DNA of 64,000 nt from Anthopleura xanthogrammica (GCA_964019055.1 OZ025214.1:10057101-10121100); one strand, 5' to 3'. Positions 1-11,012 are shown, numbered from the stretch's first letter. Program-made: numbers and translations. Notes: a model not told the origin generated them from the sequence alone.

Positions 1-597
1 AGTTCCGCAGGATGTGCCCCATTCTCTGACAACTGGTACAATAGCCCCGCAGACGAAGGAGACCGGCATGTGCTCACACAGCTCAATTTTTGCGGTGCGA
101 GAACCAGTCTCTCACCCACTAACCAGATTGTCAGTGACATGTTTCACTTCTTCTATCTTGCAGTAGTAGCTCAGAAGTGAAACTTGGTCGTCATCCTGGA
201 CCTCATACGGCAGGCAGTGGATGTGCACAATCATGTGACTCACCTCCGCCTCCCTTATAGGCAGAGTCAGTCCCCCGCAGGAGACTCCATGACACAAGAG
301 CGAGTCTTTGTGTTGTTGGATCGAGAAAGTGACCCTTACCTCCGAACCCACGGGCTGGATACACTTAATGTAAGCAGAAGAGATGGTGTCAGTAATGGCA
401 TCAGTCACCTTCTGCTTTACATCCTTCCCATATTTCCTCGAGAACTCTCGAGGAATGTAAATTGTAATGGTGTTTGGCCGTCTGATCGGTTTGGTTTGCA
501 AATCAGCATAACCAGTGCGCCTCATCAAACCAGCTCGAGCACCGATGGTCGAGCTGGGAGACGTTCCAGCACTGGTCACAGACTTTAAGGTCCAATT
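1..597 (-). pseudogene. L-A LINE ORF1 fragment (RNA-binding, RRM-like plus zinc knuckle)
   Basis: This is the ORF1 protein of a non-LTR retrotransposon, which binds element RNA. The minus-strand ORF at 112-636 carries the L-A signature IPREFSRKYGKDVKQKV, followed by an RRM-like strand with HIHCLPYEV. A TGA at 112-114 interrupts the frame. Past it the sequence continues, and in a shifted frame it reads a CCHC knuckle, CTSCQRMGHILRN, near positions 10-50. ORF2 would lie to the left, outside the window. The right end joins an L-B endonuclease abruptly near 597, so this is a chimeric junction. It shares long blocks with the copy at 16445-16729. It is dead: one stop and one frameshift are visible. 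Confidence 0.8.
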
Positions 598-874
598 AAA
601 GCAGGCGTCCATCTGGATAAGAATGAGTGCTTTCAACAGAGCAAGAAAAAGAGCGTTTAATAAGGATTGCTACCCCAGCAGAACGAGAAGAATAAAAAGA
701 GCCGTAAGCAGAATACGGAGAATACTTAACCAAGGAATCAAGTTCTTGTTGAGACGTACAGTGTGTTTCCTGAAGGCAGATAATGTCAGGTGAGAAAGAA
801 AGAAGCCAAACGAGAAAGGCAGCTCGTTTGGCAGGATCACGAAGGCCCTGAATATTTAGGGTAGCTATCCTCAT
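598..874 (-). pseudogene. L-B LINE copy 1, N-terminus of ORF2 endonuclease
   Basis: This is the first ~90 residues of an APE-type LINE endonuclease, which nicks target DNA to prime reverse transcription. It starts MRIATLNIQGLRD and contains the catalytic-type Glu in CLQETH, then SAGVAILI. It ends at PDGRLL followed by TAA, where the reading breaks into L-A ORF1. The remaining endonuclease and all of the RT are missing. Its ORF1 lies just upstream at 960-2200, so the ORF1-ORF2 order is that of an L1/Tx1-type element. Confidence 0.8.
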
Positions 875-959
875 AGCAAAAAGGTTTGGAATTACACTAA
901 GTTATTTTGAATTACAATACATTATTTTAACGTACTTTGACGTATTTTAAATTGCATTT

Positions 960-2200
960 CATTTCAATACATTCAGTAATACTTTTAAGTTTAAACATTC
1001 AATTCAATAATATTATAAATACAAAGACGTTATGTGTCTTTTCTTGGATTTTAGCGGGAGTAGGAACCTGATTGGACAGGCGTTTAAGATTAGTAAAGTG
1101 AACAGGAGGATGCATGGCATTGCGCGATTGATCTGGTTTAGCATGTTTGACAATATGGCTAAAAGAAGGGGAAGAGAGAGACGAGAGGGAATCACTGAAA
1201 AAGGACGGCTGAGAGTCAGGAAAAGTATGTGCAGAGTCCTGTGCTTCCAGATTCGGAAAGAGAGAAACAGATGCAGAAGAAGATGGGGTCACAGTATCCT
1301 GGCCTTCCTGGGAAAGAACCTCATGTAGCGAATCTTGCGACTCATTGTTAGGAAAAAGAGAGGGGGACGCTTGAGGGTCCGGACTAACGACTTCATTGGA
1401 GGCATCCATGAGGAGGATTTCGTTATGAGTGCTGGATTCTTGTATGACAGTTACTTGGGAAACATCATCAGAGATGTCTTCAGGTGGGGGTTCATCATCA
1501 GCATCGTTATCAAGTTTGTGGACCAAATCATCATCCATCCAACACTGTAGAACTCCAGGGTGGTCCGCCTAGGTGGGAGGGAGAGGGTCTTTCGTTGAAA
1601 TGGGAGGGGGATACGCCAGGTCTTCATCGCATGCATAAGTATAATGACCTCTACTGCCACATCTGTCACATCCGTCTTTAAGGGGAAAGTTACAATGTTT
1701 ATGGCCCCACCAGTTACACTGGAAACAGCAGCAGGGCTGACCATGATAATGAACATTACAAGATAAGGATCCAGAAACACACGGGAAGGAATGTGCTGGC
1801 TAAGAATCATAAGCAGACGCCTATCTCCAGTTTCGATCCAATATCTATCAGTATTATGTATGATGTTCTTCACTTCGCCATAATGACTAAAGAAACGTTT
1901 AATAGGTTCATCATGCAATTCAAAAGGAAGGTTGGATACTGTAACCATTTGATGTTTTGGCTGGGCCTCAGTAAAAGAGCAGAAGGTACCCTTTAAATGA
2001 AGTCCCTTAGTGAGAAGAGAATCCTTGTCTCCCGCAGCATCTTGTTTAAAGGTGACTGTAAAACTAGCCCCATTTGCAGATAGTTGCACGCATTTAATCA
2101 AAGAACGTTTGCTTTGACCAATACTCCTTAGAACAGCATCCATTAGCTCATCGCCAGTAGGAATTTGCTTAGTGGGCTTTAAATAATAGGGAGAGAGAGT
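960..2200 (-). pseudogene. L-B LINE copy 1 ORF1 (RRM-like, CCHC, acidic tail)
   Basis: ORF1 is read in two overlapping frames, 1451-2143 and 999-1538. The N-terminal block (LRSIGQSKRSLIKCVQ) and the RRM-like segment (VTVSNLPFELHDEPIKRFF) match copy 2 at 7500-8036. The zinc-knuckle region falls near 1690-1740, where the frame shifts. After the shift the protein is an acidic, Ser-rich tail (DDDLVHKLDNDADDEPPPED). ORF2 starts ~85 bases after the tail stops. At least one frameshift separates the two parts, so it is no longer functional. Confidence 0.75.
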
Positions 2201-2418
2201 TCAACTGTGTTTGGCCTTTGAACGGGCTTTGATACTTGAATAGACAGAAAAGCGAGAAAAAAATAATAATTACCAATAGTAAGGTCCCAGACGTCAAAAA
2301 ATCCAAGCGGCTCACACCAAACCCACAAGTGAAAAGTCCTGAAACACAGGTAACCCACAATGTCCAAAGCTAGGGGAACAGTCTTGATCTTAGCCAAAAG
2401 GCCGAGAAGCGATAAACC
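2201..2418 (-). other. L-B copy 1 5' leader with U2 snRNA-identical head
   Basis: On the minus strand, positions 2413 down to 2383 match the first 31 bases of U2 snRNA as I remember it, without a mismatch. The stretch starts ATCGCTTCTCGG and ends GCTAAGATCAAG. It is preceded by GGTTT (2414-2418). The rest is untranslated leader containing GGTAATTAT followed by a T-rich run. The same head, decayed, opens copy 2 at 8321, so it belongs to the element and is not a local U2 gene. Upstream is LINE ORF1 sequence with no sign of a U2 promoter. Confidence 0.75.
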
Positions 2419-3045
2419 AAAATGATGGAACTTGCCTTTTCATGATCATCACCACTATGCGATTCCCATTCACAATATCCAAACCTCTCTTGAACATCTG
2501 ATGACGTACTTCCAACACATGGCCAAACCTGCTCATCTCGTTGAAGACACATTCTCTCATTCTCATTCACATCTCGAATGGCAAATAATGGATCATAATA
2601 TAAGTCCTAACGTCCCTAGGTCTCATGACTGACACATTGTTCCCACGTATCTGAACAATGTGATCTCCAAGTACACGGCTCGCCGCATACTCATCTCTAA
2701 AAGTGACATCTACAGATCCATCCAGAAGAACTTCCAGCATTTGAACATCTTCTCTCTTCTAAATCAGTAAACACTACAGTGCTATTAAAATTCTCCAAAC
2801 TCCAAACGGCTAGGGGAACGACATACACTTGATCTTTTTGTTTTTGCTTCAACACCAGTGACTCGGGATGTGCAAGTAAGTCAGCATGGTGATCATTAGC
2901 TGGGGGGGTCCTACTAGGACGCCAACCGCACGCCGGGGTTATGAACCCCGCCCCCCTCTTGACCAAAGAATTACAACGATCACAAATGAATACAAAACAA
3001 CAACAAATGAAAGAGGATGGTTCATACAGGGTCAAGCACTGTATG
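2419..3045 (-). pseudogene. L-E-like LINE ORF1 fragment
   Basis: Minus-strand pieces in two or three frames read as a LINE ORF1. One part contains AVWSLENFNSTVVFTDLEE and VTFRDEYAASRVLGDHIV. Another reads YIMIHYLPFEM, and a shifted part reads NRIVVMIMKRQVPSF. The last two resemble the RRM-like and pre-knuckle segments of Tx1-type ORF1 proteins. The fragment stops at 2419, exactly where the U2-headed L-B copy begins, so L-B copy 1 probably inserted into it or was joined to it. Assignment to the L-E group is tentative. Confidence 0.55.
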
Positions 3046-3373
3046 AAGCATAAGAATCAACAAACTAAAGCATATACAACAATGATTTATTTTTGATTAT
3101 TTTATATATTTTTAATGGCAACAAAAAGAACAACACATATTCAAAAAGAGCTGAAAACAAGAATGAAAAGATACAGAATATGGAAAGAGAAGAGGAATTA
3201 GAAGGTGATGGTTTTAATGTCGGGGGAAAACTTCCCGAGCACGTTCCAAGATCGATTAAAGAACCGGCGTTTCGTTTGGGACTTGAAACGCTTAGCAAAA
3301 GAAAAAAGATTAAGATTGAGACAGGCAATGACGCAAGAACGAACAGTGTCTTGGTCAGATGATACATTGTTAA

Positions 3374-4858
3374 GTAACGATCCTGTTAAGAACCATAGCA
3401 AGAACAATAGGCCTGCGGCAAGGGCAGCCGTTTAGATTTTGGGCAAGAAAGTGTTAATTGAATTATATCCTCTATATCTTATTGGAGCATATTCGAAAAG
3501 CGCCAAATTCAAATTAATTTTGGCTCTTGCTCGTATATACGTTCGATAAAATCTGTAAAAGATGGAGAACAAACTTGATTCTCCATGATTTATAATATAT
3601 GTAAGTTTGAAGCACTTTCTATGTGGGGAACGTCTTTTATGAGAGGATTTTCGGAATAACATGGTGTCTGTTCATTGTTGCGTTGTTTTTATTTGACATC
3701 AATGTCCACAACTGGACTCTAATTGGATCGCTTTGTAGCAAGTAACACCTCGAAAAATATGATCTCTACGGAAAAAGCGGATTTAAAAATATGTTCGATG
3801 AAATCATGTCAGAAAGGTCAGCTTTTATGCCACAGATTTTACTCTGTTATTTTAAAGCTTTACTTCTTTGTTTAGTAATTGATTTTCAACATTTCTTACT
3901 CTTCGCTTTTAGTAAACGACCATCAAGATCTAATTTCTCTTCGCGAGAATCAAAGCCCGTACGCTTAACCGAATACTGCAGTAAATATACGAATATCTTA
4001 CTTTACGACCACTTCAATAGAATCACGCCAAAATATTATCCCGTAAATATTACCATAAAGTGGTTGTAAAATATCATATTTTTATATCTATCCTCCAGTG
4101 AGAAAACGCGGTTGTGTCGACTATACGGCCAGCCAACGCTTTTAGCAAAGAAAGTTCATGTTGCGAAGGAGGTCAACACGGGAAAGACCTTTCAGCAGAT
4201 TGCTATAGAAAACCGAATAGCTCGTGCGACGGCTGAGGTTTATACCATCGGCTGCCTTACCTATGGACGATATGTTAATCACGACTACATCGGGGAACTA
4301 TTTCTATAATCCAACAAAACCAAGTAAAAATAAATAAAGATATAAATATATAATACTCGAGCCGAGCCGAGTCCACGTTTCCATGATGCCACACGTCATG
4401 ACTTAAACAGCTACAATTCGTAGAAACCAATGGCATTTCGCCTTTAATCTCTTCCCATACACACTGGCGCAAGTTATCCAACAATTTTACAGCAAAAGAA
4501 ATGCTCAGAAAACAACAAATGGAGCCATTATTTGAAACTATATATATGAACTTAGAGTCAGGATCAGTTTTTTTACCAATGGCGACTTACAAGTGTGGAG
4601 GCGTGAGAATGTTGCGAACAGATTCCGACGGTTCCCCACATACGATTGGACAGAATGTTTCACAGACAATAGCTCCGATGTAGCCTGTGGAAATGATATG
4701 ATCCTTCGGGATTTTTTCGGGGTTTTTCCGTGTAAATTTCGATGAATACGTTTTTCAGCCAATCAGAGAGCGTAAAATTAATTATTTAAGCCAATTATAG
4801 CCATCCTCACTGCACATGCGTTGCCGTTGAGTGCTATCGTTCTTAACAGGATCGTTAC
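3374..4858 (+). mobile_element. TTAA-flanked DNA transposon (piggyBac-like target site)
   Basis: The ends are inverted repeats beginning GTAACGATCCTGTTAAGAAC, with ~27 of the first 28 bases shared between left and right. TTAA is duplicated on both sides, at 3370-3373 and 4859-4862. Removing the element with one TTAA restores the LINE ORF2 frame, which fixes the ends exactly. The 1485-bp body has no recognisable transposase; it carries one ORF resembling a helix-turn-helix domain at 4097-4309. It is likely non-autonomous. TTAA duplication is typical of piggyBac and some Kolobok elements; the family is not proven here. Confidence 0.85.
4097..4309 (+). CDS. Possible captured exon, helix-turn-helix (RecQ HTH_40-like)
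   Basis: An open frame inside the TTAA transposon reads AKEVNTGKTFQQIAIENRIA, then ATAEVYTIGCLTYGRYVNHD and GELFL before a stop. This pattern (G-K/S-T/F-IA...TVE.HL...G..ID) recalls the helix-turn-helix domain at the C-terminus of some RecQ/WRN-type helicases. A pyrimidine-rich stretch ending in CCTCCAG lies just before it and looks like a splice acceptor, so it may be a gene exon picked up by the transposon. It could instead be part of the element's own protein. The similarity is from memory. Confidence 0.3.
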   Translation, partial: SEKTRLCRLYGQPTLLAKKVHVAKEVNTGKTFQQIAIENRIARATAEVYTIGCLTYGRYVNHDYIGELFL

Positions 4859-7127
4859 TTAAACCGGTAGTCATTACCACCCAGCCAGACGAAGTATTTA
4901 ATTAAAGAAAGCAAGTAGAAAAAGACAGGAGGTACGATCTCGCGTTCATCGTGATTGTATCTGAAGAGAAGATGTCGTGGCTCCAAACTCGGTGAGAGAG
5001 GAGTCACACGAAGGAAAAGAGACTGAGCCCACAGCAACAAGACTTGGATAAAAGGACAGTGAAAAAAGAGATGTGTAGGGGTTTCAGGGGCAGTATTACA
5101 GAAACAAGAAGGGTCGAGTTGACGTCCTACATTGTTTAGTCGATCAACAGTGTAGAGGACACCATGGGCTGCTTTCCACGCATGATCACGAGTTTTGCGA
5201 TCAAGCGGGAAAGAGGAGATCTGTTCCCATGTGTCAGGCCAGTATAAGTCTCCAAATAGAGGTCGTAAAATAGCGATACAGGCAGGGGGCTCAGAGAACT
5301 TATCAACAAGAATTGTATAGGTCATCTTGGTCGTAAGAGCGAGGGCTGGAAGAGGTTGTCCCGTGGATGGTCTAGGGACAACATAACCAAGATGACCAGT
5401 AGAAAGATGTCCTCCAATGAGGGCCCAGGATTCAAGAACTGAGGCATAGAAAGGTGGAAGGAGTTGAAAAGGATAGTGAGCTGGGGCTGCAAGTACTGTG
5501 TTTGTATCATCCATAAAATATTTGTGGACAAAGAAGGAGAAGAAGGCACACCACTTGTTTGGGGTGGACAGAAATCTGCGCACCCACATGATGTGAAGGG
5601 CACGTACCTTCAGTCTCACAGAGACAAGATTGAATCCCCCTCTAGATTGAGGCTGCATCAAGACATTTTCGTATATAGCAAGGTACCTTCCTGACTAGAA
5701 GAAAGAGGTTAGTTTAGACCTGATGGCCTGCCAGACCCAACCAGGCATGGTTAGGACTGTTGCGCAGTACCACAGACCAGATAGGGCAAGCCCATTTAGG
5801 ACTAGGGCCTTGCCAGAAAGAGAAAGAGACCTTTGTTTCCATGAATGTAGGATTTTGGAGAAGGAGTCAAGGCGCTTATCCCAGTTTGTGTGAGACAAGT
5901 CTCCGTGCCCAATTACTATCCCAAGACAGGTGATATTGTCTGAGGACCACTGGATGCGAACCCGAGAGTCATTACGTCCTCTCCAGGTTCCGCACCACAG
6001 CCCCTTACATTTGTCCATATTAAGTTTAGAACCAGAAGCAGCTTCTTATTGTTCATAGATTAGAAAGGCTTCGTCAATTTCAGGATCAGAGCTACAGAGA
6101 ACAGTGGTGTCATCAGCGTACTGTGACACCAAAATAGGTTGAGATTAGAGATTTGAGTTAGATTGAGGAGGAGACAAGCCTTGAAGGATTTGTGATGAGC
6201 GTAATTTACAGGCTAAGGTCTCAGCAACCAGGACATAAAGGGCAGCAGAAAGAGGGCAACCTTGACGAACTCCACGTGAGAGAGAGAACCAGTCAGTGAA
6301 AAGACCATTAACGATTACTGAAGATTGTGGACCGGTGTAGAAGAGTCGTATCCATTTGCAGAAAGAAGGACCGAAGCCCATCTTATACAAGACTGCCAAT
6401 AGATAGGACCAGTCAACCCTGTCGAAAGCTTTCTCCTGATCAAAAGAGATCAGAGCCAAGGGAATTTGCGTCAAGTCTGAATAGGTTACAATATCAGACA
6501 GTAAGCGTACATTTTCTCCAATGAACCTGCCAGGAATTGAACACGTCTGGTCAGGAGAGATAATTGAAGAAATGACTTGACGTAACCGACAAGCAATGGC
6601 ACGGGAAGCAATTTTATAATCTGTACATAAGAGGGAGATGGGTCGCCAGTTCTTACGAAGATATCTGGGACCCTTTTTATGGATTAGAGTGATTAGCCCT
6701 CTTCGCTGAGAAACAGAGAGGATACCAGATTGGTAAGCATGATTAAGAATATCAACCAGATCGCTACCAAGAACAGGCCAAAAACGGGCATAGAATTCTT
6801 TAGGAAGGCCATCCATGCCTGGAGCTTTGCCATTTTCCATCCCTAAAAGAGCAGACAGACACTCTACAGGTGTTAAGAGGCCTTCGAAGAGTGTTCGTTC
6901 TTGAGAAGAAAGAGTCCTTTCAAGACAGTCAAGAAAGTCGTCTTGAAGGGCATCATTAGTTGGCTGCGAGGAAAAGAGGGAGATGTAAAAAGAGCGCCAT
7001 GCAGACAAAAGCTCTTCAGAGTCAGTAACAAGATTATTGTTGTCATCCAAGATGGCATCGATTATTTTAGAGGAAGAGTTTTGCTTTTCCAGACGAAAAA
7101 TGAAAGCAGAAGAAGTTTCTCCTTCCT

Positions 7128-8036
7128 CTATCCATTTGGCCCTCGCCCTGATCTTAATAGAGGATGTATCACCATTATCAACCCTGTTTTGCAATAAAAA
7201 GAGCTCTTGTTGAAGAGAATTACGATACGCCTGGCCTGTTTCTTACGTTTCGAGCAGTATTTAATTGAGATTTCTTTGATGTGGCGTTTGCCCAGATCCC
7301 ACCAGACAAGGGGTGACCGATAGTACTGTTTGCGTTGCTGCCAATGTTTCCAAAACTCAGATAATTCGAGAAAATACTCATCCTCCTCAAGAATAGATAT
7401 ATTTAATTTCCAGTAAGAAGGACCGCGAGAGGGAAGGTCTGGAATGTTACATTCCAAAAGAACCACACTGTGGTCAGAATGAGGACAGAACAGAAAGTCT
7501 TTGTGGCCCCACCAGTTGCAGTGAAAGCAGCAGCAGGGCTGGCCATGATAACGAACATTGGCAAGATAGGGCTCGAGGCAGACACGAGAAGGAATGTGTT
7601 GGTTGAGGATCATTAACAATCGACGATCACCAGTCTCAATACCGTGTTTATCAGTATTATGGATAATATTTTTGACTTCGCCATAATGGCCAAAGAAGTG
7701 TTTAATTGGCTCATCAGTTAATTCAAAAGGAAGGTTTGATACCGTTACCACCTGATGTTTAGGCTGAGCCTCAGTAAAGTAACAAAATTGCCCTTTTAGG
7801 TGTAGTCCCTTAGTAAGAAGAGAGTCCCTGTCTCTGACAGCATCTGATTTAAAGGTTACACGGAAACTAGCCCCATTAGCGGACTGCTGAACGCATTTAA
7901 TAGAAGAACGCTTATTTTGGCCAATACTTCTAAGCACTGAATCTAACAATTCTTCACGGGTAGGGATTTGCCTGGTGCGTTTTAAGTAATTAGGAATTGA
8001 GAGCTCAACTGTATCAGGCCTTTGAACGGCATACAT
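7128..8036 (-). pseudogene. L-B copy 2 ORF1 fused in frame to endonuclease tail
   Basis: A single 302-codon frame starts with ORF1 (DTVELSIPNYLKRTRQ, then LRSIGQNKRSSIKCVQ and VVTVSNLPFELTDEPIKHFF). It reaches the zinc knuckle CCCFHCNWWGHKDF. It then jumps, with no stop, to the end of the endonuclease (FCPHSDHSVVLL) and the linker before RT (PSYWKLNISILEEDEYFLEL, WWDLGK). Copy 1 shows what is missing: the acidic ORF1 tail, the intergenic gap and most of the endonuclease. The fusion is best explained by internal deletion, with the join near 7490. A frameshift near 7200 separates it from the RT frame. Confidence 0.75.
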
Positions 8037-8321
8037 CGTGAAAAAAGAAAAAAGGAAAAGGTTCCGAGTTGCAAGTTGCGAGTTGCAAGTTGCGATTCAA
8101 AAAGACTCAAAGAAGAGCGCAACCGCTCAAAAAGCCCCAAAAAGCAGAAAGACAAGGAAAAAAAAAAAATTATAATTACCAAAAAGAGATCCCACACGGC
8201 TGTAATCAAGGCTGCTGAGTGTAATCCCACAATTGTAAATTGCTCAACCACAGGGAGTCCACAAAATCCTCGGATAGGGGGACAAGCTTTGACTCGCCAA
8301 AATGTCGAGAAGCGATAAACC
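8022..8321 (-). other. L-B copy 2 5' leader with decayed U2-like head
   Basis: On the minus strand the element opens at 8321 with GGTTT, then ATCGCTTCTCGA (8316-8305) and a U2-like stretch with several changes and a 2-base gap relative to copy 1. Further in, CTATCCGAGGA recalls the stem-loop II region of U2 but is short enough to be chance. GGTAATTAT and a T-run recur, as in copy 1. A repeated 'gcaagttgcgagtt' stutter lies near 8065-8095. Confidence 0.6.
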
Positions 8322-8329
8322 AATTACTC

Positions 8330-9296
8330 CCACCCTCCACCAGCCCTTCAACAGTACTACTCGCAACCATGTGGGATCAACACCCATAGGCAGCTTCCTA
8401 CCTACTCTACCGACCTACCCACTCACTCACTCGCACTACTCACTACTTTGTGATGGGCGTCGATTGCACAAATTGATTTGTAGATGGAATCACGGTAGGC
8501 CTGAATGGATTAGAAGAAAAAAGTGTTCCTTTATTTTCGACCTGGCTGAAAGTTCCATGTGTATTGTTTGGTGTCATGGATTTCGTGACAACCGAATATC
8601 TATTCTGAGTCATTATCGGATAATCTTGTGCGATTGACGGGACAGGAAGTTGTGCCACTAGCGTAGCTCGAGTTTCTAAATACTCTTTCAACTTGGATTG
8701 CGAGCAGTTTTCTTATGGTAAATTTACATCTTCTTCATTCTCAATCTTAAGCATCGCATTTAATTGTGCGCGTTTTATTTCGTACCATTTTGTGAGCCTT
8801 AATCTTTCCAAATCATCCTGGGACCTTCTAAACGCAGCTTTCTTTTCCGATTCTTCCTCTGCGAATTTAAGTGAGGCTTTCAGTCTCGCGACTTCTTGAG
8901 GAATCTGAATTTTAGAAGGTCTCAAATCATATTCTTGACGGCTTGCTCTAGACGATTTTGATGTTACTTGCGATCATCGTTATCTCTTATCACGGTAATG
9001 CGTTCGTTTTCTAATTTCATCACCTAGCTGTTTTCCTTGTCTAATTCATCGAATTCCTTTATTGCTGCGTTAAAGCGAGATTCGTCTTGAGCCTGAAGAA
9101 ACTCGGATAGCCTTTCGAACATTTATGCAATTATTTCAAAGCGAGTTTCTAGGAACGATCGTTCGTGACGAACAGTCTCTGATTCGTTGAGTTCCGCGAC
9201 TATGTTTGGTTTGTTTACGCCATTCGTTGGTAGCCAGATGGTAATCTCTTTCTAAAAGCTCTTCTTTAAATGCTGAGCCATTTTCGGTCATTGTTC
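8330..9296 (-). pseudogene. Gag-like retrotransposon protein, decayed
   Basis: Minus-strand open pieces at 8713-8925 and 8443-8691 form one coiled-coil-rich protein. It includes EVARLKASLKFAEEESEKKA and RLTKWYEIKRAQLNAMLKI, followed by a Ser/Thr/Pro-rich tail. Upstream, an ATG near 9294 starts MTENGSAFKEELLERDYHL, but a frameshift and several stops follow. The long charged coiled coil is typical of gag-like proteins of BEL/Pao-type elements, but no zinc knuckle or pol is present, so the family is a guess. L-B copy 2 begins 9 bases beyond the left end. Confidence 0.45.
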
Positions 9297-10208
9297 ACGG
9301 TCGCATAAGTACAAGAATGTACGAATGTACTACTTATAATCAACTAATTCACATATCATTGATTGAATGTAACCGTAATTAATGCTAATAGAGTACAATA
9401 TAACAACATACCTCTTTCCTCAATTAAACTCTGATAATTATACGATATATGTAGTAAACTTGATTTAAAGCGATCTAACCCAGGAGGCGAAGCAATACGA
9501 TATAAGCAAAAATATGACTAAGCAAAGATGAATCCGATTATAAACAAGTATAGAATTGCTAACAATAATTAACTAACGATGAACATCACTTACAAATAAT
9601 ATAAGTAATACTTTATTGACAAAGATAGATACCAAAAATAATGGATCAATGAGAAATAAAAAATATACTTAATACTTATAATAATACTTTAAAAATGAAT
9701 CACTATTTATAAAATATTTGCTTGATTGTTATTTATTCTAAAATCCCTTACAAATATTAATAATAATAATAATAATAACAATAATAATTTTGAACCTTTA
9801 TACAGGATGACCCATCAATGAAGAAACTGTTGTCAATAAGTAAAAAAAATGCAATGCAATTGTGCCGCTGAATTATAAACATTAAAATAATAGAAATATT
9901 GTTAGTGCCTTATATGGGCGTATTACCACAATTTATAAAAGGCTGTACAATAAAATCAAAGAAAATTTTGCACAATTATTGATGGTTGACCAATGACATC
10001 ATTAATTTTGAAACCTGAGAGGAAATCAGATCGACCAACTATCAGATTCCAGGCGTTCCTTCCCTTTCTAGCCTTGCTTTACAGCACGGATATTTGTATA
10101 AATCGAGATGGGGGCAATGACGTTTACATTGTGAAAACAAAAGAAAGAAAAAGAAAAACATACAGAAAGACACAAAAAAAGTTTGAAACAGGAACGTTAC
10201 TCACTTAA
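9297..10208 (+). other. AT-rich non-coding stretch with (AAT)n
   Basis: No gene recognised. An (AAT)n-type microsatellite sits near 9755-9790, followed by TTTGAACCTTTATACAGGATG, which looks like the start of an old LINE 3' tail. Short ORFs here lack any recognisable motif. Confidence 0.5.
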
Positions 10209-10474
10209 GAAAGGTGTGCACTAGACGAGCCATTCTCTTGAAAAGTATCGGAGACAAGTCTCCTTGGGAGGGGAGGGGGAGCCTCTGTACTCTTTACCCC
10301 CTCCCGGGCAGGGCCCCGGACGGATGTTCACCCCTCGACGGCGTCTCAGGTCCTTTTGGAAGGTGGCGTACTGCAACAGTCATCATAGGAGGAAGCCTCG
10401 CTATCAGAGTTCTCCGATTGTAGCGTGTTGCTCGTGGGAGGATTAGTAGAGTTCCCTGGAGTTTTTGAGGGGCA
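10209..10474 (-). pseudogene. L-A LINE ORF1 C-terminal fragment
   Basis: This DNA is clearly related to 17600-17800 and 54500-54616. Shared blocks include 'gagacaagtctcct', 'cctctgtactct' and 'cccctcgacgg'. It encodes the region just after the zinc knuckle of L-A ORF1. Both ends are truncated and no frame is open throughout. Confidence 0.65.
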
Positions 10475-11012
10475 GGAACGGATTTTTTCTCTGATTTGGG
10501 CCACTTTTGGAGAATTCTTTTTCAACCAAACAAGGCCTTCTACAATTTTTCAAATACTGGTCTGTATATTTGGACAAAAGGACTTTTTCTTACAGTGGAT
10601 AAAGTGGATGTCATCCTCGAGGAGCAATACAAGCGACTTGTTCTGATTTAATTAATAGAAAATAGATAGAAATAAGTTGACTTTTATTTATAATCATAAC
10701 ATGAGTTTATTATAGTTGTATGTTGAGCATTGCCAAATTAACTTCCTATATGTGCATTTTTGATTGCCTTTGGAATTTCTTCTTTGTTTGATTTTGATAG
10801 GTCTTTGCTGTAATTCAAGATAGTGTTTGGATGACTGGAGTACCCCATGAGCTTTCCAGACATCAGCCCATCGCAACTTGCACCACTCAACTTTAAATGG
10901 AGGCTATGCTGTTTCTGAAGAGCATTTATTTTCTGAATCAAGAACACACATATTTGACTTTACATGTTCGTTTGTCTGTGTGTGTGCGTGCGTGTGTGTG
11001 GGTATAAGTATA
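10475..11012 (+). other. Non-coding stretch with GT repeat
   Basis: No gene recognised. An interrupted (GT)n run lies at about 10970-11000, next to the small inverted-repeat element at 11013. A minus ORF at 10694-10947 has no recognised motif. Confidence 0.4.

Larger units (their letters stand above)
3198..7194 (-). pseudogene. L-B copy 2 ORF2: reverse transcriptase and C-terminal zinc region
   Basis: Reverse transcriptase of an L1/Tx1-type LINE. 6145-7194 holds the RT start (GKAPGMDGLPKEFYARFW), NWRPISLL, ALISFDQEKAFDRVDW and RGVRQGCPLSAALYVL. The catalytic QYADDT lies at about 6107-6124 in another frame. 5695-6018 is the thumb/connection. 4863-5661 holds GHAWKAAHGVLY-type sequence and a Cys-His cluster (CFCNTAPETPTHLFFHC). 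The C-terminus continues at 3198-3373 on the far side of the inserted TTAA transposon. Removing the insert plus one TTAA makes NDYRF run directly into NNVSSDQDTVRSC. Frameshifts make it non-functional. Confidence 0.8.
3065..8321 (-). mobile_element. L-B LINE copy 2 (L1/Tx1-type non-LTR retrotransposon)
   Basis: This runs from a U2-like head at 8321 through ORF1, RT and a C-terminal zinc-knuckle region to a stop at 3198 and a short 3' UTR. A 1485-bp DNA transposon (3374-4858) is inserted near the ORF2 C-terminus. A large internal deletion near 7490 removed the end of ORF1 and nearly all of the endonuclease, joining ORF1 to the endonuclease tail in frame. A frameshift near 6145 separates the RT fingers/palm from the YADD segment. 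The gag-like ORF at 8330-9296 flanks the 5' end and L-E-like ORF1 flanks the 3' end. The 3' boundary is approximate. Confidence 0.8.
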
